Part shown: positions 22,861 through 34,300 of the stretch, one piece after another
Numbering within the stretch: the stretch's first letter is position 1
Layout of the letters: every line of letters starts with the position of its first letter
Origin: Siphonodentalium dalli
Taxonomy: Eukaryota > Mollusca > Scaphopoda > Gadilida > Siphonodentaliidae
Direction of reading: 5' to 3'
Assembly (NCBI GenBank): GCA_032622095.1
Contig: CP136061.1
Coordinates: forward strand, 117,998,754-118,062,753
Length of the DNA stretch: 64,000 bases
The notes under the pieces: model-generated
The model's input: only the letters and a program-made list of their open reading frames with translations
Told to the model about the DNA's origin: nothing
Database searches by the model: none
Translations under genes and position numbers: made by a program

Positions 22861-24217
22861 GGCTACGATCGTGGCATCCACACTGTATTCAGTTGACATT
22901 TTCTTAGCATAATGGACCAGAATAGCCAAATATTATGGTCCATCTCAATTCTGTCTTAAAGTTCTGCCCATTTCCTTTCAATAACTATGGCCAAAATCAC
23001 AAAAGAGGTGCTCGGCAAAATTACATACTTTAAAATGAATTTAATTTGCCCCATACGGAAGTGGGACAACCAGAATAGAACATTTAGTTGTCAGTTAATT
23101 AACTAACACGTATAATAACCAAGTGAGTCACATTTTGCTACATTTTCGGATAATGCAGAGAATGTTCGGGATATATGTAAAAAATTAACATTTTACAAAT
23201 TTGGTTGCCATTTTGGAAGCCATCTTGAGCAATTTGGTCTATAAACACCGTAGTGAGACACATTTAAGATAGACCAAAACAATAAACACCTTTCAATCCA
23301 AAGATAGTTTTACCTGAAAAAATGGTCCAAACCTGAAAAGTGAATTTTTGCCAATATTTATGTCAAGTTTTTGAGAGAAAAGTCCAATATTTTTGACGAT
23401 GTCAGTGGTGACAATAGTAACAATTAACCATGGTGCATCAGACATGTTAGTATTCAATGTATAGAATGCAGAATTGCCAATTTTATACATCAACCACAAC
23501 TTGCAAACGATTGCAGGAGACGCTGGTGTAATATTTACCATTTTCCATATTTTGGCCGCCATATTGGCAGCCATTTTGAGCCAAAGTAAGAATTTTGGTT
23601 CCAGTGATTTGGAATATTCATAGGTAATGATATGCCTCACTTACATTACAAAGTTATGTTCATTTCTTGTTGAAATATGACTAGAATCCCAATTGTGATT
23701 TTTTGTAGAATTTTATACCGCATCCTGTAAAATCGAAGTTTTGAGGGATTGGAAGGGGCTAGGACTACAATAATTGCATATTTAATTGCTCCAATGATCG
23801 GTTAATATACAAAACACAAAATAAAGTTGCATTACTCAACCAGTTCCAAACAGCATGAATTGAACTAGAAGATATTTGTGAAAAAATGTCATATTTTCAA
23901 CTTCCGGCGGCCATATTGGTGGCCATCTTATGAAAATTGAGATATGTTTTGGCCCAAATGAACCGTGGTCACCTCCCAACTATAATTTTATTGAGAAAAC
24001 TGTGAGAAGATGCGATTTTCACAAGAAAAGGATGGCATAAACCACCCAACCAAAAAACTGAGATTTTCAAAAAGGTCAAGGTCAAATTGAAGGTCAAGGT
24101 GACCTCCAAAATCTGGAACCAGCCAGTTTAGTGATACTCACCAACCACTTAACAAACTCTGAAAGTTTAGCGCTTCTATCACAAAGTGAACGATTTTGCA
24201 ACTATCCCCCCCCACTA

Positions 24218-24930
24218 TATATCTCGACGTTATAAGGTAGCGACATACTACCTGAGGCAACACAGAAAATGTTACTCGCTCGCTCGTCTCCGGTCGGTGT
24301 TATTAACCCCGAAAATGCAGATATTAGCTAAGAGAGCCCGGGGGAGCCCGGGTGTCTTCTTGTGGTTTCGGACAGTATATTTTGATGATTCACGGTAGTG
24401 CAATACCACCTGAGTGTGACCTCTAAATTTTGACACGCTGACGCGTCCCTCAAAATCTAGTAAAATACCGTATAGACAAAAAGAGGCCGGGAGAGGCCAT
24501 TACCGCCCGGGAAGCCCGATCGCCCCCATGGGCCCGTGGACACTACATCTCGACGTTATAAGGTAGCGACATACTACCTGAGGGCAACACAGAAAATTTT
24601 ACTCGCTCACTCGGGCTCTATTTGTCTATACGCTATTTTAGCGGATTTGAGGGGTTAATAACATCGGCCGTTGACGCGTCAGCGATTCAATATTTTGATG
24701 TCACACTCAGGTGGTATTGCCCTATATACACATCATCAAAATATACTGTCCGAAACCACCAGAAGACACCCGGGCTCCCCGGGCTCTCTTAGCCAATATC
24801 GGAATTTGTGAGGTTAATAACACCGGCCAGAAACAAGCGAGCAAGTAAAACTTTCTGGGATGCCCTCATAATTATAGTATGCCGCTACCTTATTACGCCA
24901 AGAGGGTGCCCGGGTGGTACGTTCTCACAC
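24218..24930. repeat. GC-rich satellite, right block, with an inverted turn
   Basis: 24218-24612 continues the 17.8-18.5 kb satellite in the same direction (unit starts near 24217 and 24540). From about 24613 the array reverses: GAGGGGTTAATAACATCGGC, CGAAACCACCAGAAGACACC and CCCGGGCTCTCTTAGCCAAT are reverse complements of unit markers. The inversion makes a palindrome centred near 24612. Confidence 0.75.
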
Positions 24931-25239
24931 TATCTTGCCTGGTATTTCGTCATAGAAAGCCATATAATGCCATGCAGACAATGAACGGTAACATGTGTAT
25001 AATATGCATCGTTACTCAAGCTATAACGACATGATGAGAAAACATTTTGTAGTTCCACATGTAACGGTGCTACAAAAATCTGCCTTCAAATATCTGTATG
25101 ATTGATTCCTGTGCGATAATTGCATGTATGCTATTTACAGACAAATTTCGGCAGCATCGCCAGTTTTCGCCACTGGATGAACTATACAGAGGTTTTTCTT
25201 CTCACGCAATTAGCCAGGCAACTTTGTGAATGTGTACGT

Positions 25240-25798
25240 TAACGTATCGAAGAGGCAACATCCTGTATATAGCTTCAAATATGTCTCACATATACCACAG
25301 TCACTATTCGGGACGCCTATTCCTTGAAATGGCATTCTGCTACAAACACAGATACTTTTGTACATATGTTGAACGTTCACAGCGATCCTCTCGCCAACTG
25401 GAGTATATTGAGATTACTTGCTGACCGCCCTGAAAACTCACAGGAACTGCGAAATCTTTCACGGCTATTGAACAGATCGATGTTCAATAACAACTCGAAT
25501 TGCGGTGCCTGCAGATCAACGTATCACAACGAAATTGAACATGTATTATTTACATGTAATGCGCCAGCTATGCATCAGTTGAGATACAGTTTCTGGTCAA
25601 TCATCGTTGACTTCTTTGGAGTAGAATGTTTTGTCTTTATCGATTCTCTCTCGCAAAACCATCTATGTGACTTCCTACTCGGCGGCACAGCCTTCGTTCC
25701 TCCACTCGCTGTCATCAACGCTTGGGGAGATATTATCACATTCGCCGCGAAATTCATGTACAAAGGATGCCAACTTCTACGAAACATTGCCCGTTAAG
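25240..25798 (+). pseudogene. LINE relic: C-terminal, post-RT region
   Basis: The frame ending at TAA 25796 reads through about 185 codons upstream without a stop (the ATG/TTG at 25324 is not a real start). Features in order: KWHSAT and NVHSDPLANWSI, ELRNLSRLLN, a Cys/His knuckle NCGAC...HNEIEHVLFTC, then FGVECFVFIDSLS and DFLLGG. The decayed minus-strand copy at 54961-55667 has the same series (FQLVHTD, PWSIWTLL, QLRNLAILLN, YGVSVFIFMHDSLS, LILGG). A C-terminal C-x2-C...H-x4-C knuckle after the RT domain is usual in several non-LTR retrotransposon clades. No RT domain remains upstream, so this is a truncated, inactive fragment. Clade not resolved. Confidence 0.65.
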
Positions 25799-26239
25799 AC
25801 TATAACCGACTGCTTGCGTGTGCTAGCTGCCTGCCAGAAAAGCAAGTCTTGTTGACATTAAAATGTTTTAGGATGAAAAGGAGCATGACTTAGTGTACAT
25901 AGGATCTACATCCATACGCATGCGATATACACTTTCCTTATTTAAATGTGCTCAAACTCTAATATGGTACATAGACCATACGGCTGTGATTTAGGGGAAT
26001 TCAGTGTTACTTTTTGCCCCCATTTTCTATGCTCAAATATTGTTTGTATATATACTATATAATGTTTGTAAATACGAAACGACCTTGCTCACCTTTATGT
26101 GTACAAAACGCCCCAATTCGTGTATACAACACCTACAATGTATTGATGTATGCTCTCCGTTAATGGAGGTTAATAAAGATATATATAATGGATTTTACAC
26201 TGTAACTCCCGTAACGAAATTATGGGGGAATACTTGAAT

Positions 26240-27660
26240 CAGCTGGTGCGTTCATCTGTCAAGCCGTCCGTCCGTCCGCAGAGGCAACTTTATCAGAGCT
26301 TGTATTCATTCAGTTTTCAGTCATTTTTTGCTAACTTGACACATAATTATATTTAGTACCATGCATGTAAACATCTGCACCTGCCATTATGAGGTCGTCC
26401 GAATATTTTCAGTGCAATTACATGTATTCCCCCCTTTTCAACTTTTTGTAACCCTGCTATTTTGTCCAAGCTTCTATTATGTTATTTATTGGATAGTGCG
26501 TGCACCTTCAACTTGACGATGAGCTATTGCCATGGGTTGTCGTCCGTCTGTGCGTCCGTCCGCTAAAAATTTCCGTTAGCACACCCTACATGTCACATCT
26601 TTCATCCTATCGTCTCCAAACTCCATATGGATCTTCGGTGTGACCTCTAGATGGGAGCCATCAATTTTTGCCGAAATTCGTTAAAAACATTGCCACCAGC
26701 AGCCATCTTGAATCCACCGGCACACACTGCAGCCCGCATTATTGGAGAATTGTTTTGAAAATTTACAGGCATGTTTAGGATCGCCTCTAGATGGGAGCTA
26801 TCGAATTTGAACAATTTGGGATGAAAAAGATGGCCGCCAGCAACCATTTTGGATTTTATTCTTTGCATGACTAAATTATTTGGCACACATCCCTCATTAG
26901 ATCATCACCAAACTTAATATGGGTTACCTCTAGATGGGAGCCATCAATTTTTTTCCGAATTTCGTTGAAAATCATGGCCGCCAGCGGCCGTCTTGGATTT
27001 TACTCTTTGTATGACTCAATTCTTCGGCACACCCTACAGGCCACCTCCTTCATCAGATCATCACCAAACTTCATATGCATCTTCGGAGTGACCTCTAGGT
27101 GGGAGTCATAGTTTTCTGTCCCGAAATGTATTAAAAAAACGTGGCCTACAACAGCCATCTTCGATTTCAAATTTGAATCCATCAGCACACCTTGTTTACC
27201 CTCATTTATTGGGAAAATGCTTTCGAAAATTTACAGGCATGTTTATGATCATCTCGAGATAGGAGCTATCAAATTTGAACGATTTTCGATGAAAACAGTG
27301 GCCGCCGGCAGCTATCTTGGAGTTTACTCTTTGCATGACTAAATCATTTGGCACGCCATGCAGACCACATCCCTCACCCGACGATAACCACACTTCATGC
27401 GGATCATCGGGTTGACATCTGGGTGGGATTCATAGAACATTTCCGAATTTCGTTTTTAAAAAATGGCCACAAGCAGCCATCTTTGATTTTATTCTTTGCA
27501 TGACTAACTCCTTTGGCACTCCCTAGGGACTACAGACTACATCCGATCATCAATAGACTTCATATGGATCTTCGAGGTGACCTGAACATGGGAGCCATAA
27601 TTTTTATTTGCGAATTTTGTTGAAAAACATTCCCGCCTGCGGCCATCTTAGATATTAATT
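26240..27660. repeat. Degenerate tandem array with ATGGGAGCCAT and GGCCGCCAGC motifs
   Basis: Starts with TCCGTCCG runs (26261-26285, 26537-26560). It continues with units that each hold ACCTCTAGATGGGAGCCAT, an AATTTCGTTGAAAA-like block, GGCCGCCAGCGGCCATCTTG, GATTTTA-TCTTTGCATGACT and a TCATCACCAAACTTCATATG block. About five to six units span 26560-27660 with spacing near 220 bp. Short minus-strand ORFs here repeat each other and are not genes. Confidence 0.7.
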
Positions 27661-28555
27661 TTCAAATATCTATCCATGTTCACATCTGTATATATAGAAT
27701 TATTTAGACAGTTGACTTTCCGCATTCATAATCGTTCCATTGACTGTAAACACATGAAATTATACACTCTCAAACTTTAGCTACAGTGCCATTGACACTT
27801 TCATTAATATAGTTATCTCCTCTTTCAACTTAGAAACGTTTAACAACGTACGTAATTTGGATATTTTATATTTCGTTTCCTGGTCGATATCTATGAAACT
27901 TTGTTTGTACATAATAATATTGACAACATGTGCACCTGCGATTTCGAGATTGGTTGGACGTACATGAATGTGAGTCCCTGCTGCCAAATAAGGCATATAT
28001 ACATGATGTGATGATAGAAAGAGCCGTCGCATTTTAATATGGTTACTTTTTTGTAGCCCATGTACACTTCGGGGGTATCCGCATTCCCATTGAGACAGTC
28101 ACGACTCTAGTTTATACCATGAGCCAGCAGACGGCATGGAATTTGGCAAAGTAGTGTACGGGAATATATAATATGACAGATTGACATGTTGCCAGTCTGG
28201 TCCGTCAATTAGTCGAATAATCTTCTGCCTCAGATTGAAATAGAGTATTCAAATATTCCCATTCGCGACACGACTGGTTCGTCATAAATACATCTAAATC
28301 CAAGATAAGAAGTTGAATTTTGAGAATCTACATGCCAAATTAGGAAATTGTAGGTGTGAAGTTAATTAATGGTCATCTATCGGAATAATTGCATATCTCG
28401 GATATAGTTATTTCCGGGTAAAAATATGCATAATTCCAATTTTAAATCAACAATTCTGTGGGTTTTTCCAAGACCAAAAATGTTGAATTTGGGTGCCTTT
28501 ATCTTTGTTACTGTCTTGGTTTTAGTAGATAAAACGATATGCATGCAATACTAAC
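27661..28555. other. Presumed intron or intergenic; no further exon identified
   Basis: On the minus strand this is downstream of the donor at 28555. It holds a block resembling the 26.36-26.53 kb array (ACATGTGCACCTGCGATTTC near 27925). The 83-codon ORF at 27781-28032 overlaps that block and lacks Cys or splice context. No nearby second exon could be supported. Confidence 0.4.
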
Positions 28556-28693
28556 TGTTTTCTTTGCTGTACTTGGAAATGACAACTTATAATCGAACGG
28601 CGACTGGAAATCACTGCGACTATATGGCAAGCCCAGCACACACTCAACGAAAACAGCGACCACTACCAAGGTCAACACCGACGTAAACTTCAT
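28556..28693 (-). CDS. Signal-peptide exon of a small secreted protein
   Basis: On the minus strand the acceptor TTCTTTTTTACAG (AG at 28700-28699) is followed by GTGAG and then ATG at 28693-28691. The 46 codons to a donor at 28555 (ACA then GTTAGT) encode a classical secretory signal: one Lys near the N terminus, a hydrophobic core rich in Val and Leu over residues 5-15, then ECVLG, with probable cleavage near residue 21. A short polar and aromatic stretch follows, ending in STAKKT, which fits a propeptide. The acceptor just before the ATG implies a separate 5' UTR exon further right. The donor leaves phase 0, matching the acceptor phase of the eight-Cys exon at 4925-5044 on the same strand, 23.5 kb downstream. 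A nearer unseen second exon is equally possible. Without splicing the frame would run on to a stop at 28508. Confidence 0.55.
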
Positions 28694-28742
28694 CTCACCT
28701 GTAAAAAAGAAGATATCAAATGACTTGTACATGCACAGTCTT

Positions 28743-28905
28743 AGATCATGCCATGAAACTATACTCAGTATAAACGCCCGTAGAAATCATATTCCACCAG
28801 TACAAAACCTTGGAACTTTTTGAAATTTTGACCAGGAAACCTTATGAAGTTGAAAAAAATAACGCGGGTGATATATTTCTTAGTTATTATTTGCTCCTTC
28901 ATACG
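28743..28905 (+). repeat. Inverted-repeat family A, half-copy
   Basis: AGATCATGCC, CATATTCCACCAGTACAAAA, GGAACTTTTTGAA and AATAACGCGG match the left arm of the complete family A element at 45060-45260. The copy stops at GCTCCTTCATA. The next piece of the family (GCTCCTTAATAATC..., 31201) may be the other part, displaced by later insertions. Confidence 0.65.
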
Positions 28906-28948
28906 GAAGCCCATTGCGGTCACATGGGTCACAATAAAAAACAATTAA

Positions 28949-29008
28949 TGCGTTTAAACGCAATAATTTATTGCGTTTAAACGCAATAACATTGCGTTTA
29001 AACGCAAT
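28949..29008. repeat. Three tandem 18-bp perfect palindromes
   Basis: ATTGCGTTTAAACGCAAT occurs at 28970-28987 and 28991-29008, and with one changed end base at about 28949-28965. Single decayed versions are at 30312 and 31158. The palindromes head the repeat that the CR1-like relic interrupts. Confidence 0.9.
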
Positions 29009-29043
29009 AGTAGAGGATACAATGCATGTCAATGACGATGTAG

Positions 29044-30062
29044 CTATACGGGATTCAGGATACGATTCTGTCGTGGGTAAAGTCTTTCCTGGATGAAAGG
29101 AAGCAGTGCGTAAGGATAAATTCATCAACGATCTGCCAGAATCTGTAGAATGTTTGTGTAAAATCTTCGCTGATGATACAAAGTTGATTGTAAATCCATT
29201 CAAAGGTGATATGCAGAAATGCATAGATAATGTGTGCAAATGGTCTAAAGATTGGCAGCTACATTTCAATTCCTCAAAAATCCATATTCTACATTTTGGA
29301 CACAACAACCCAAAAATTCCTTATGTGATGACAGATAATTCAAACAGGCCACCTGTTATGCAATCTGAATGTGAACGAGATCTAGAAGTAATGTTCGACG
29401 ACAAGCTGAAATTTAATCTTTCTTCACGTTGATGCAATCGTCGCAAAAGCAAACCAAAGGTTGGGAGTACATAAGTTAGAGAAGTTACAGAGGAGAGCAA
29501 CAAGAATGGTACCGAGTCTGAGGAAGTATAGTTACGACATGAGACTGCTAATACTGAACTTGACTTCGATTAAATACAGGCTACTTAGAAGTTAGAGCAG
29601 ACATGATCGAAACTTATAAAGTGTTAACGGAAATGTACAACATAGACCCGACACAGTTCTTTAAATACAACACCTATGCTGGAACACGTGGACACGAACT
29701 CAAACTACAAGTGGAGCATAAATCTAAAGATGTGCGGAAGTTCACATTCTCACAGAGAGTATGCTCAGAATGGAATAGCCTACCCGCTTATGTAGTTAAA
29801 TCGCCCACATTAACACATTTCATTGAACACATTGACTTTCATCTAGCACCACGAAGGTTCATACATGACCTCAAGGACTAAATTTGGCATACATCATAAT
29901 CAGATAATTCCAGGACGATCCGAAAACGTAATGCCAAACATGGAATATGAACAATATGCTAGTTTTATATATCTTCTTTTTCTATTTGTATCATTGGAAC
30001 CATAAATCCAAACTGGATTTGTTTCAATAAGTTATACATACATATACATACATATACATATA
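29044..30062 (+). mobile_element. CR1/L2-like LINE relic, 5'-truncated
   Basis: Holds RT and post-RT sequence (see 29047-29881), then a 3' segment with CTGGATTTGTTTCAATAA followed by a short ATACAT repeat tail to about 30062. Host sequence before it (CGCAATAGTAGAGG...TGTAGCTATA) and after it (AGGCTAATTCGATAAACACC) matches one continuous stretch at 30314-30420. The relic therefore inserted into a repeat copy, and its ends can be placed within about 10 bp. Confidence 0.7.
29047..29881 (+). pseudogene. Reverse transcriptase fragment of a CR1/L2-like LINE
   Basis: Coding remains lie in several frames. 29047-29120 reads as YGIQDTILSWVKSFLDERKQ, a stretch before RT motif B. From 29106, FINDLP leads to the catalytic FADD motif in IFADDTKLIVN (29160s) and WSKDWQLHFNSSKIHILHFG. 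Frames then shift to LEKLQRRATRMVPSLRKYSY. From 29603 the frame gives IETYKVLTEMYNIDPTQFF, TRGHELKL, SQRVCSEWNSLPAYVV and a stop at 29881. This is the usual C-terminal series of CR1-like elements. The GxPQGS motif B that normally lies between QCVR and FINDLP is deleted, and at least two frameshifts occur, so the copy is dead. Confidence 0.75.
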
Positions 30063-31165
30063 GGCTAATTCGATAAACACCATATATTAGTCTGATCGTG
30101 TGTTACCTTTGAGCGGCGACAATTTGGGATTAGTAAGTGTGCATGGTTCACAATGGGGTCTTGTGGACCACCTACATCACCCATCGTTTGATCTGAATCG
30201 GCCAAGGGACAAAGATGCGACTTTTCCTTATTTTGGACCAATTGGGGTAGGGTGTTAGGTGGCCATTTTGGATTAAGGTTGTGTGTTAGGCACTCGAAAG
30301 GATTTATCTCCGTTTAAACGTAATAGTAGACGGAAAAACGTACGTCAATTACGCTATATAGCTACATGTAGGCTATATAATCATCGATAAAACACCAGAA
30401 ATAAGTCTGGTCGTGTTTTGCCTTTGGTCAAACAAAGGATGTTATATGATGCCCCCATTATACTATTTCACACTCCAAACAATCTCCGCCCATATGAGTC
30501 CAAATAGGGCAACCATGTCACGATCAGTCCCTTGGCCGATTTAGGTCAAACGACGGTGCATGGCCCCAAATATTCCCTCATTTCGATCCACGCACAACAT
30601 CCCACCCGATCCAAAATGGTCGCCGCCCAAAGCAACACACGAGTGGAGTTCTTGTGCTTTATCGGTCATGTAGGTATAGCGTTATTGACGCATTACTGTC
30701 AAGCTGTCCTCTATAGCAAAATACTGTGGCCCACAAAACAGTCTTTTGAAACACCGGTTAAAATGGACGCCGCACCGAGGGATCCGAATATGGAACCCAT
30801 ATGCCATTTCTCAGCCCTCATATTGTAAGCTGGCACACAATACATTATTTTGAAACACTCCACCCGTTAAAAATGGACGCCGCTCAGAGGGGTCCGAAAA
30901 TCTAGGGCACTCATGTCATTGACCAGCCCTCTTGTTCGATTTCAGTCAAACAAATGGTGTTGTGTGATGGTCTCATTACACCCTTTCGACTGCCTAACGC
31001 CCAACCCCAATACAAAATGGCCCCCTAACACCCTACTCCAATTGGTCCAAAATAGGGAAAAGTCGTATCTTTGTCCCTTGGCCGCTTTATATCAAAAGAT
31101 GGGTAATGTAGGGTGGCCCCCAAGATTGTGAACCATGCACCCTAACTGATCCTAAATGGTTTAAA
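30062..31165. mobile_element. Inverted-repeat element with GTTTAAAC-type palindromes
   Basis: The left arm (about 30127-30310: GTGCATGGTTCACAAT, GGCCAAGGGACAAAGATGCG, TTGGACCAATTGGGGTAGGG) pairs with the right arm (about 30965-31155), whose reverse complement has the same blocks in order. Degenerate CGTTTAAACG palindromes sit at 30312 and 31158. ORFs inside (30532-30828, 30913-31131) are short and unrecognised. Confidence 0.65.
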
Positions 31166-31189
31166 CGCAATAATAACCTTCATAATGCA

Positions 31190-31312
31190 CTTCGCTTAAA
31201 TATTTGCTCCTTAATAATCTACGTCAGGTGAAGGTCTTGACTCGAAATTTCACGATTGAAATTTCACGATTTAAGTGACTTTTTGATCGATTTTGCTGTG
31301 CGTCGCTTACAA
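31190..31312 (+). repeat. Inverted-repeat family A, internal fragment
   Basis: GGTGAAGGTCTTGACTCGAAATTTCACGATTTAAGTGAC-type blocks followed by GCGTCGCTTACAATA match 45228-45300. The fragment stops exactly at the left end of FB2, so FB2 inserted into this copy. Confidence 0.6.
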
Positions 31313-34300
31313 TAGTCCGGTCGCCAAACACCCGGAATTCACAAATGCTTGTTTTCGCGTATAAAGTTTTTTTCTCTGCGGATTTTGTAAAATCAGGTAT
31401 CCGACATCAAGATTTTATCGGCTGGCCATCTGTCAGCCTTGAGCAATTTTTTTTATAGCGCCCTAAAAAGTATACCCCCCCCCCAGATTTCCCCAGACGT
31501 AAAACCAGTTACTTGGAATTTGTTGCAAATTCACATGACTAATCTAGTAAAATGTATATATTTTTATGAAGCTAAGACATAATGACACTATTTTGGGCCA
31601 AAATTGAAACTCACCATCCAAGATGGCCACCAAAATGGCCGCCGGAAGTTGAAAATATGGCATTTTTCCTCAAATATCTTCTAGATCAGTTCATGCTGTT
31701 TGGAACTGGTCGAGTAATATGACTTTATTTTGTATTTTGTATATTAACTGATCATTGGAGCAATTAAACATGCAATTATTGGGGTCCTATCCGCTTGTGA
31801 TCCCTCAAAAATTCGATTTTATAGAACGCGGTATAAAATGTTACAAAAAATCACAACTGGGATTCTAGTCATATTTCAACAAGAAATGAACAGAAGGTTG
31901 CAATTAAGTGAGGCATACCATTACTTATGAATATTCCAACTCACTGGAACCAAAATTCTTACTTTGGCTCAAAATGGCTGCCAAAATGGCCGCCAAAATA
32001 TGGAAAATGATAAATATTGCCCTAGGGTGCCCTGCAATCGCTTACAAGTTGTGGTTGATGTACAAAATTCACTATTATGCCTTCTATACATTGAATACTA
32101 ACATGTCTGCTGCACCATGGTTAATTGTTACTGTTGCCACCACTGACATCACCAAAATATTGGACTTTTCTCTCAAAAACGTGACATAAATATCGGCAAA
32201 AATTTACTTTTCAGGTTTGGACCATTTTTTCTTGTAATATGTAACTATCTTTGGATTGAAAGGTGTTTATTGTATTGGTTTATCTTGAATGTGTCACACT
32301 ATGGTGTTTATAGACCAAATTGCTCAAGATGGCTTCCAAAATGGCAACCAAATTGGTAAAAGTTATTTTTTTACATATATCATTATAATATTATATATAT
32401 AACATTATTCTCTGCGTTATCCGAAAATGTAGCATTGTGACTCACTTGGTTATTATACGTGATAGGTAATTAACTGACAACTAAATGTTCTATTATGGTT
32501 GTCCCAGTTCCGTATGGGGCATGACAAATTCATTTGAAAGTATGGCAATTTGCGGAGAACCTCTTTTGTGATTCTGACCATATTATTGAAAGAAAATGGG
32601 CAGAACTTTGAGACGGAACTGAGATGAAACATAATATATGGCTCTTCTGGTCAATTATGATAAACCAATATCAACTGGATACAGGGTTGATGCCAAGATG
32701 GTAGACATGGAGTTACTCTATGATCAGAGGTGAGGTGAATAGGTATACATGGAGTTAGTGTATGTCATGAATGATGTGAATATGTATACAATGAGTGACT
32801 ATATGGTTATGCTTGTGTTGTCCATAGTGATATCTATAGGTATACAGGGAGAGGTCATGGTCATGTGTGGGGTGTATCGGTATGCACGGAGTCACTGTAT
32901 TGTGTATGGTTGTGTCTATCCCGTACGGGTGCATCCGGTGTGCCTGTGTGGACATTGATGTGGTGTATGGATATAGCTACATGGTCATCTATGTATTGAT
33001 TATGTATATATGGAGTGAATGTAAGGTCATGAGTGGGATGTACATGTGTTTTCTGTATGATCATGGATGGGGTGTGTGAATAAATAGTGAGTGATTTTAT
33101 GGTTACGGGTAATGTGTGGTATACATGGAATGACTGTACTGTCATGATTGAAGTCTATATGCATACCTGGAGTAAGCTGGGTGGACATTATCGTGTGGGT
33201 ATATAGGAAGTGTCCTTGTAGTAATGGATGGGATGTATATGTATATATATCGTGGATGTATTATCATTGGTGGGTGTGTAGGGATTAGCTGTATGATCAT
33301 GGATGGCGTGTATGGTTATACAGTGCGTTGCTGAATTGTCATGTGTGAGGTGTATAATTATGCAAGTATGGATGGTATGAGTGGTCGTGTGTGCGGGATT
33401 TTGTATATCTGGAAGGACTGAATGGCCAGTGGTGAGGTGCATATGTATACCTGGAGTGACTCTATAGTCTAGGGTGAGCTTCATATGTATATATCGAGTG
33501 GTTATATGACTGTGTGTGGAATATGTATACATGTAGTGACTGTATGGTCAATGGTGTGCTGAATAGGTATACAAGGAGTGACTGTATGATCATCAATGTA
33601 ATGAATATATATGCAGGAAGTGACGAAAATGTCAGATGTGTGAGTATACCTGGTGTTCCTGCTTGGCAACTCGTGGCGGTATGGTCATGTGTAGGTTATG
33701 CGGATATACAATCGTGTTGCTATATGGTCATGGGCGAGGTGTATGTGTATATATTATATCTCACGTGACTTTCTCGCATTCTGATTGGCTGCATACTGCT
33801 ATACTATTTTACGATAGTACCCCAGTAGGATTCCTACATGCCTACTATTCTTTTTCTATTTATAGTAACAAGCTCATTTAGCGAAATCGGGCTGCCGCCT
33901 GAAGATACGGCTAATCTTAAAGTAGACCTTGTGTGATATGTGTTGCAATATCGGTATATTAGATTTATTGATGAATTGCAATGCTCTTACAAATGTCCGA
34001 TGATATCAAGCCAATGTATTTCATATTTTGTCCGTTTAGTTGCCAAGCGGCTAGTCCTAATTTTACAATGCCAGTGGGCGTTATTGATAATTTTCTTTTC
34101 CCGTTAATCGAAGTTAAACAAGTTGACTTCTAAAATTTCGCCAAAACGTCTTCGCTAATGACGTATTTATAGAAATGAATCATGAAGAGATGCTGTTAGA
34201 TGTAACTAATAACATAGTTATGCTCCCCTGCCATCGTCAAAATATTGCCGTAAATTGTAAAATCTGAGACCGATTTCCAAAATTCAAGGTAAATAAAAAT

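Larger units (their letters stand above)
18540..24217. mobile_element. Foldback element FB1
   Basis: A 5.7-kb element with long inverted-repeat arms: left 18540-19573 plus 20179 to about 20560, right about 22840-24217. The ends read TAGGGG... and, on the other strand, TAGTGGGG... with a 17-G run at the left. Flanking triplets are TAT (18537-18539 and 24218-24220). Removing the element and one TAT restores an uninterrupted satellite unit (ACACTATATATCTCG), which supports both boundaries. The arms contain CAAAATGGCCGCCAAAATATGG and GGCCGCCGGAAGTTGAAAAT. The centre is an inverted array of about 42-bp units. No transposase is visible, and ORFs in the arms (19187-19489, 23293-23640) are repeat shadows. 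Confidence 0.85.

Noticed and set aside
19187-23640. ORFs of 60-125 codons across FB1
   Set aside because: Derived from foldback arms and inverted minisatellite. The same peptides recur in FB2 on both strands, and the KMAAKMAA-like string is the YY1-like motif translated.
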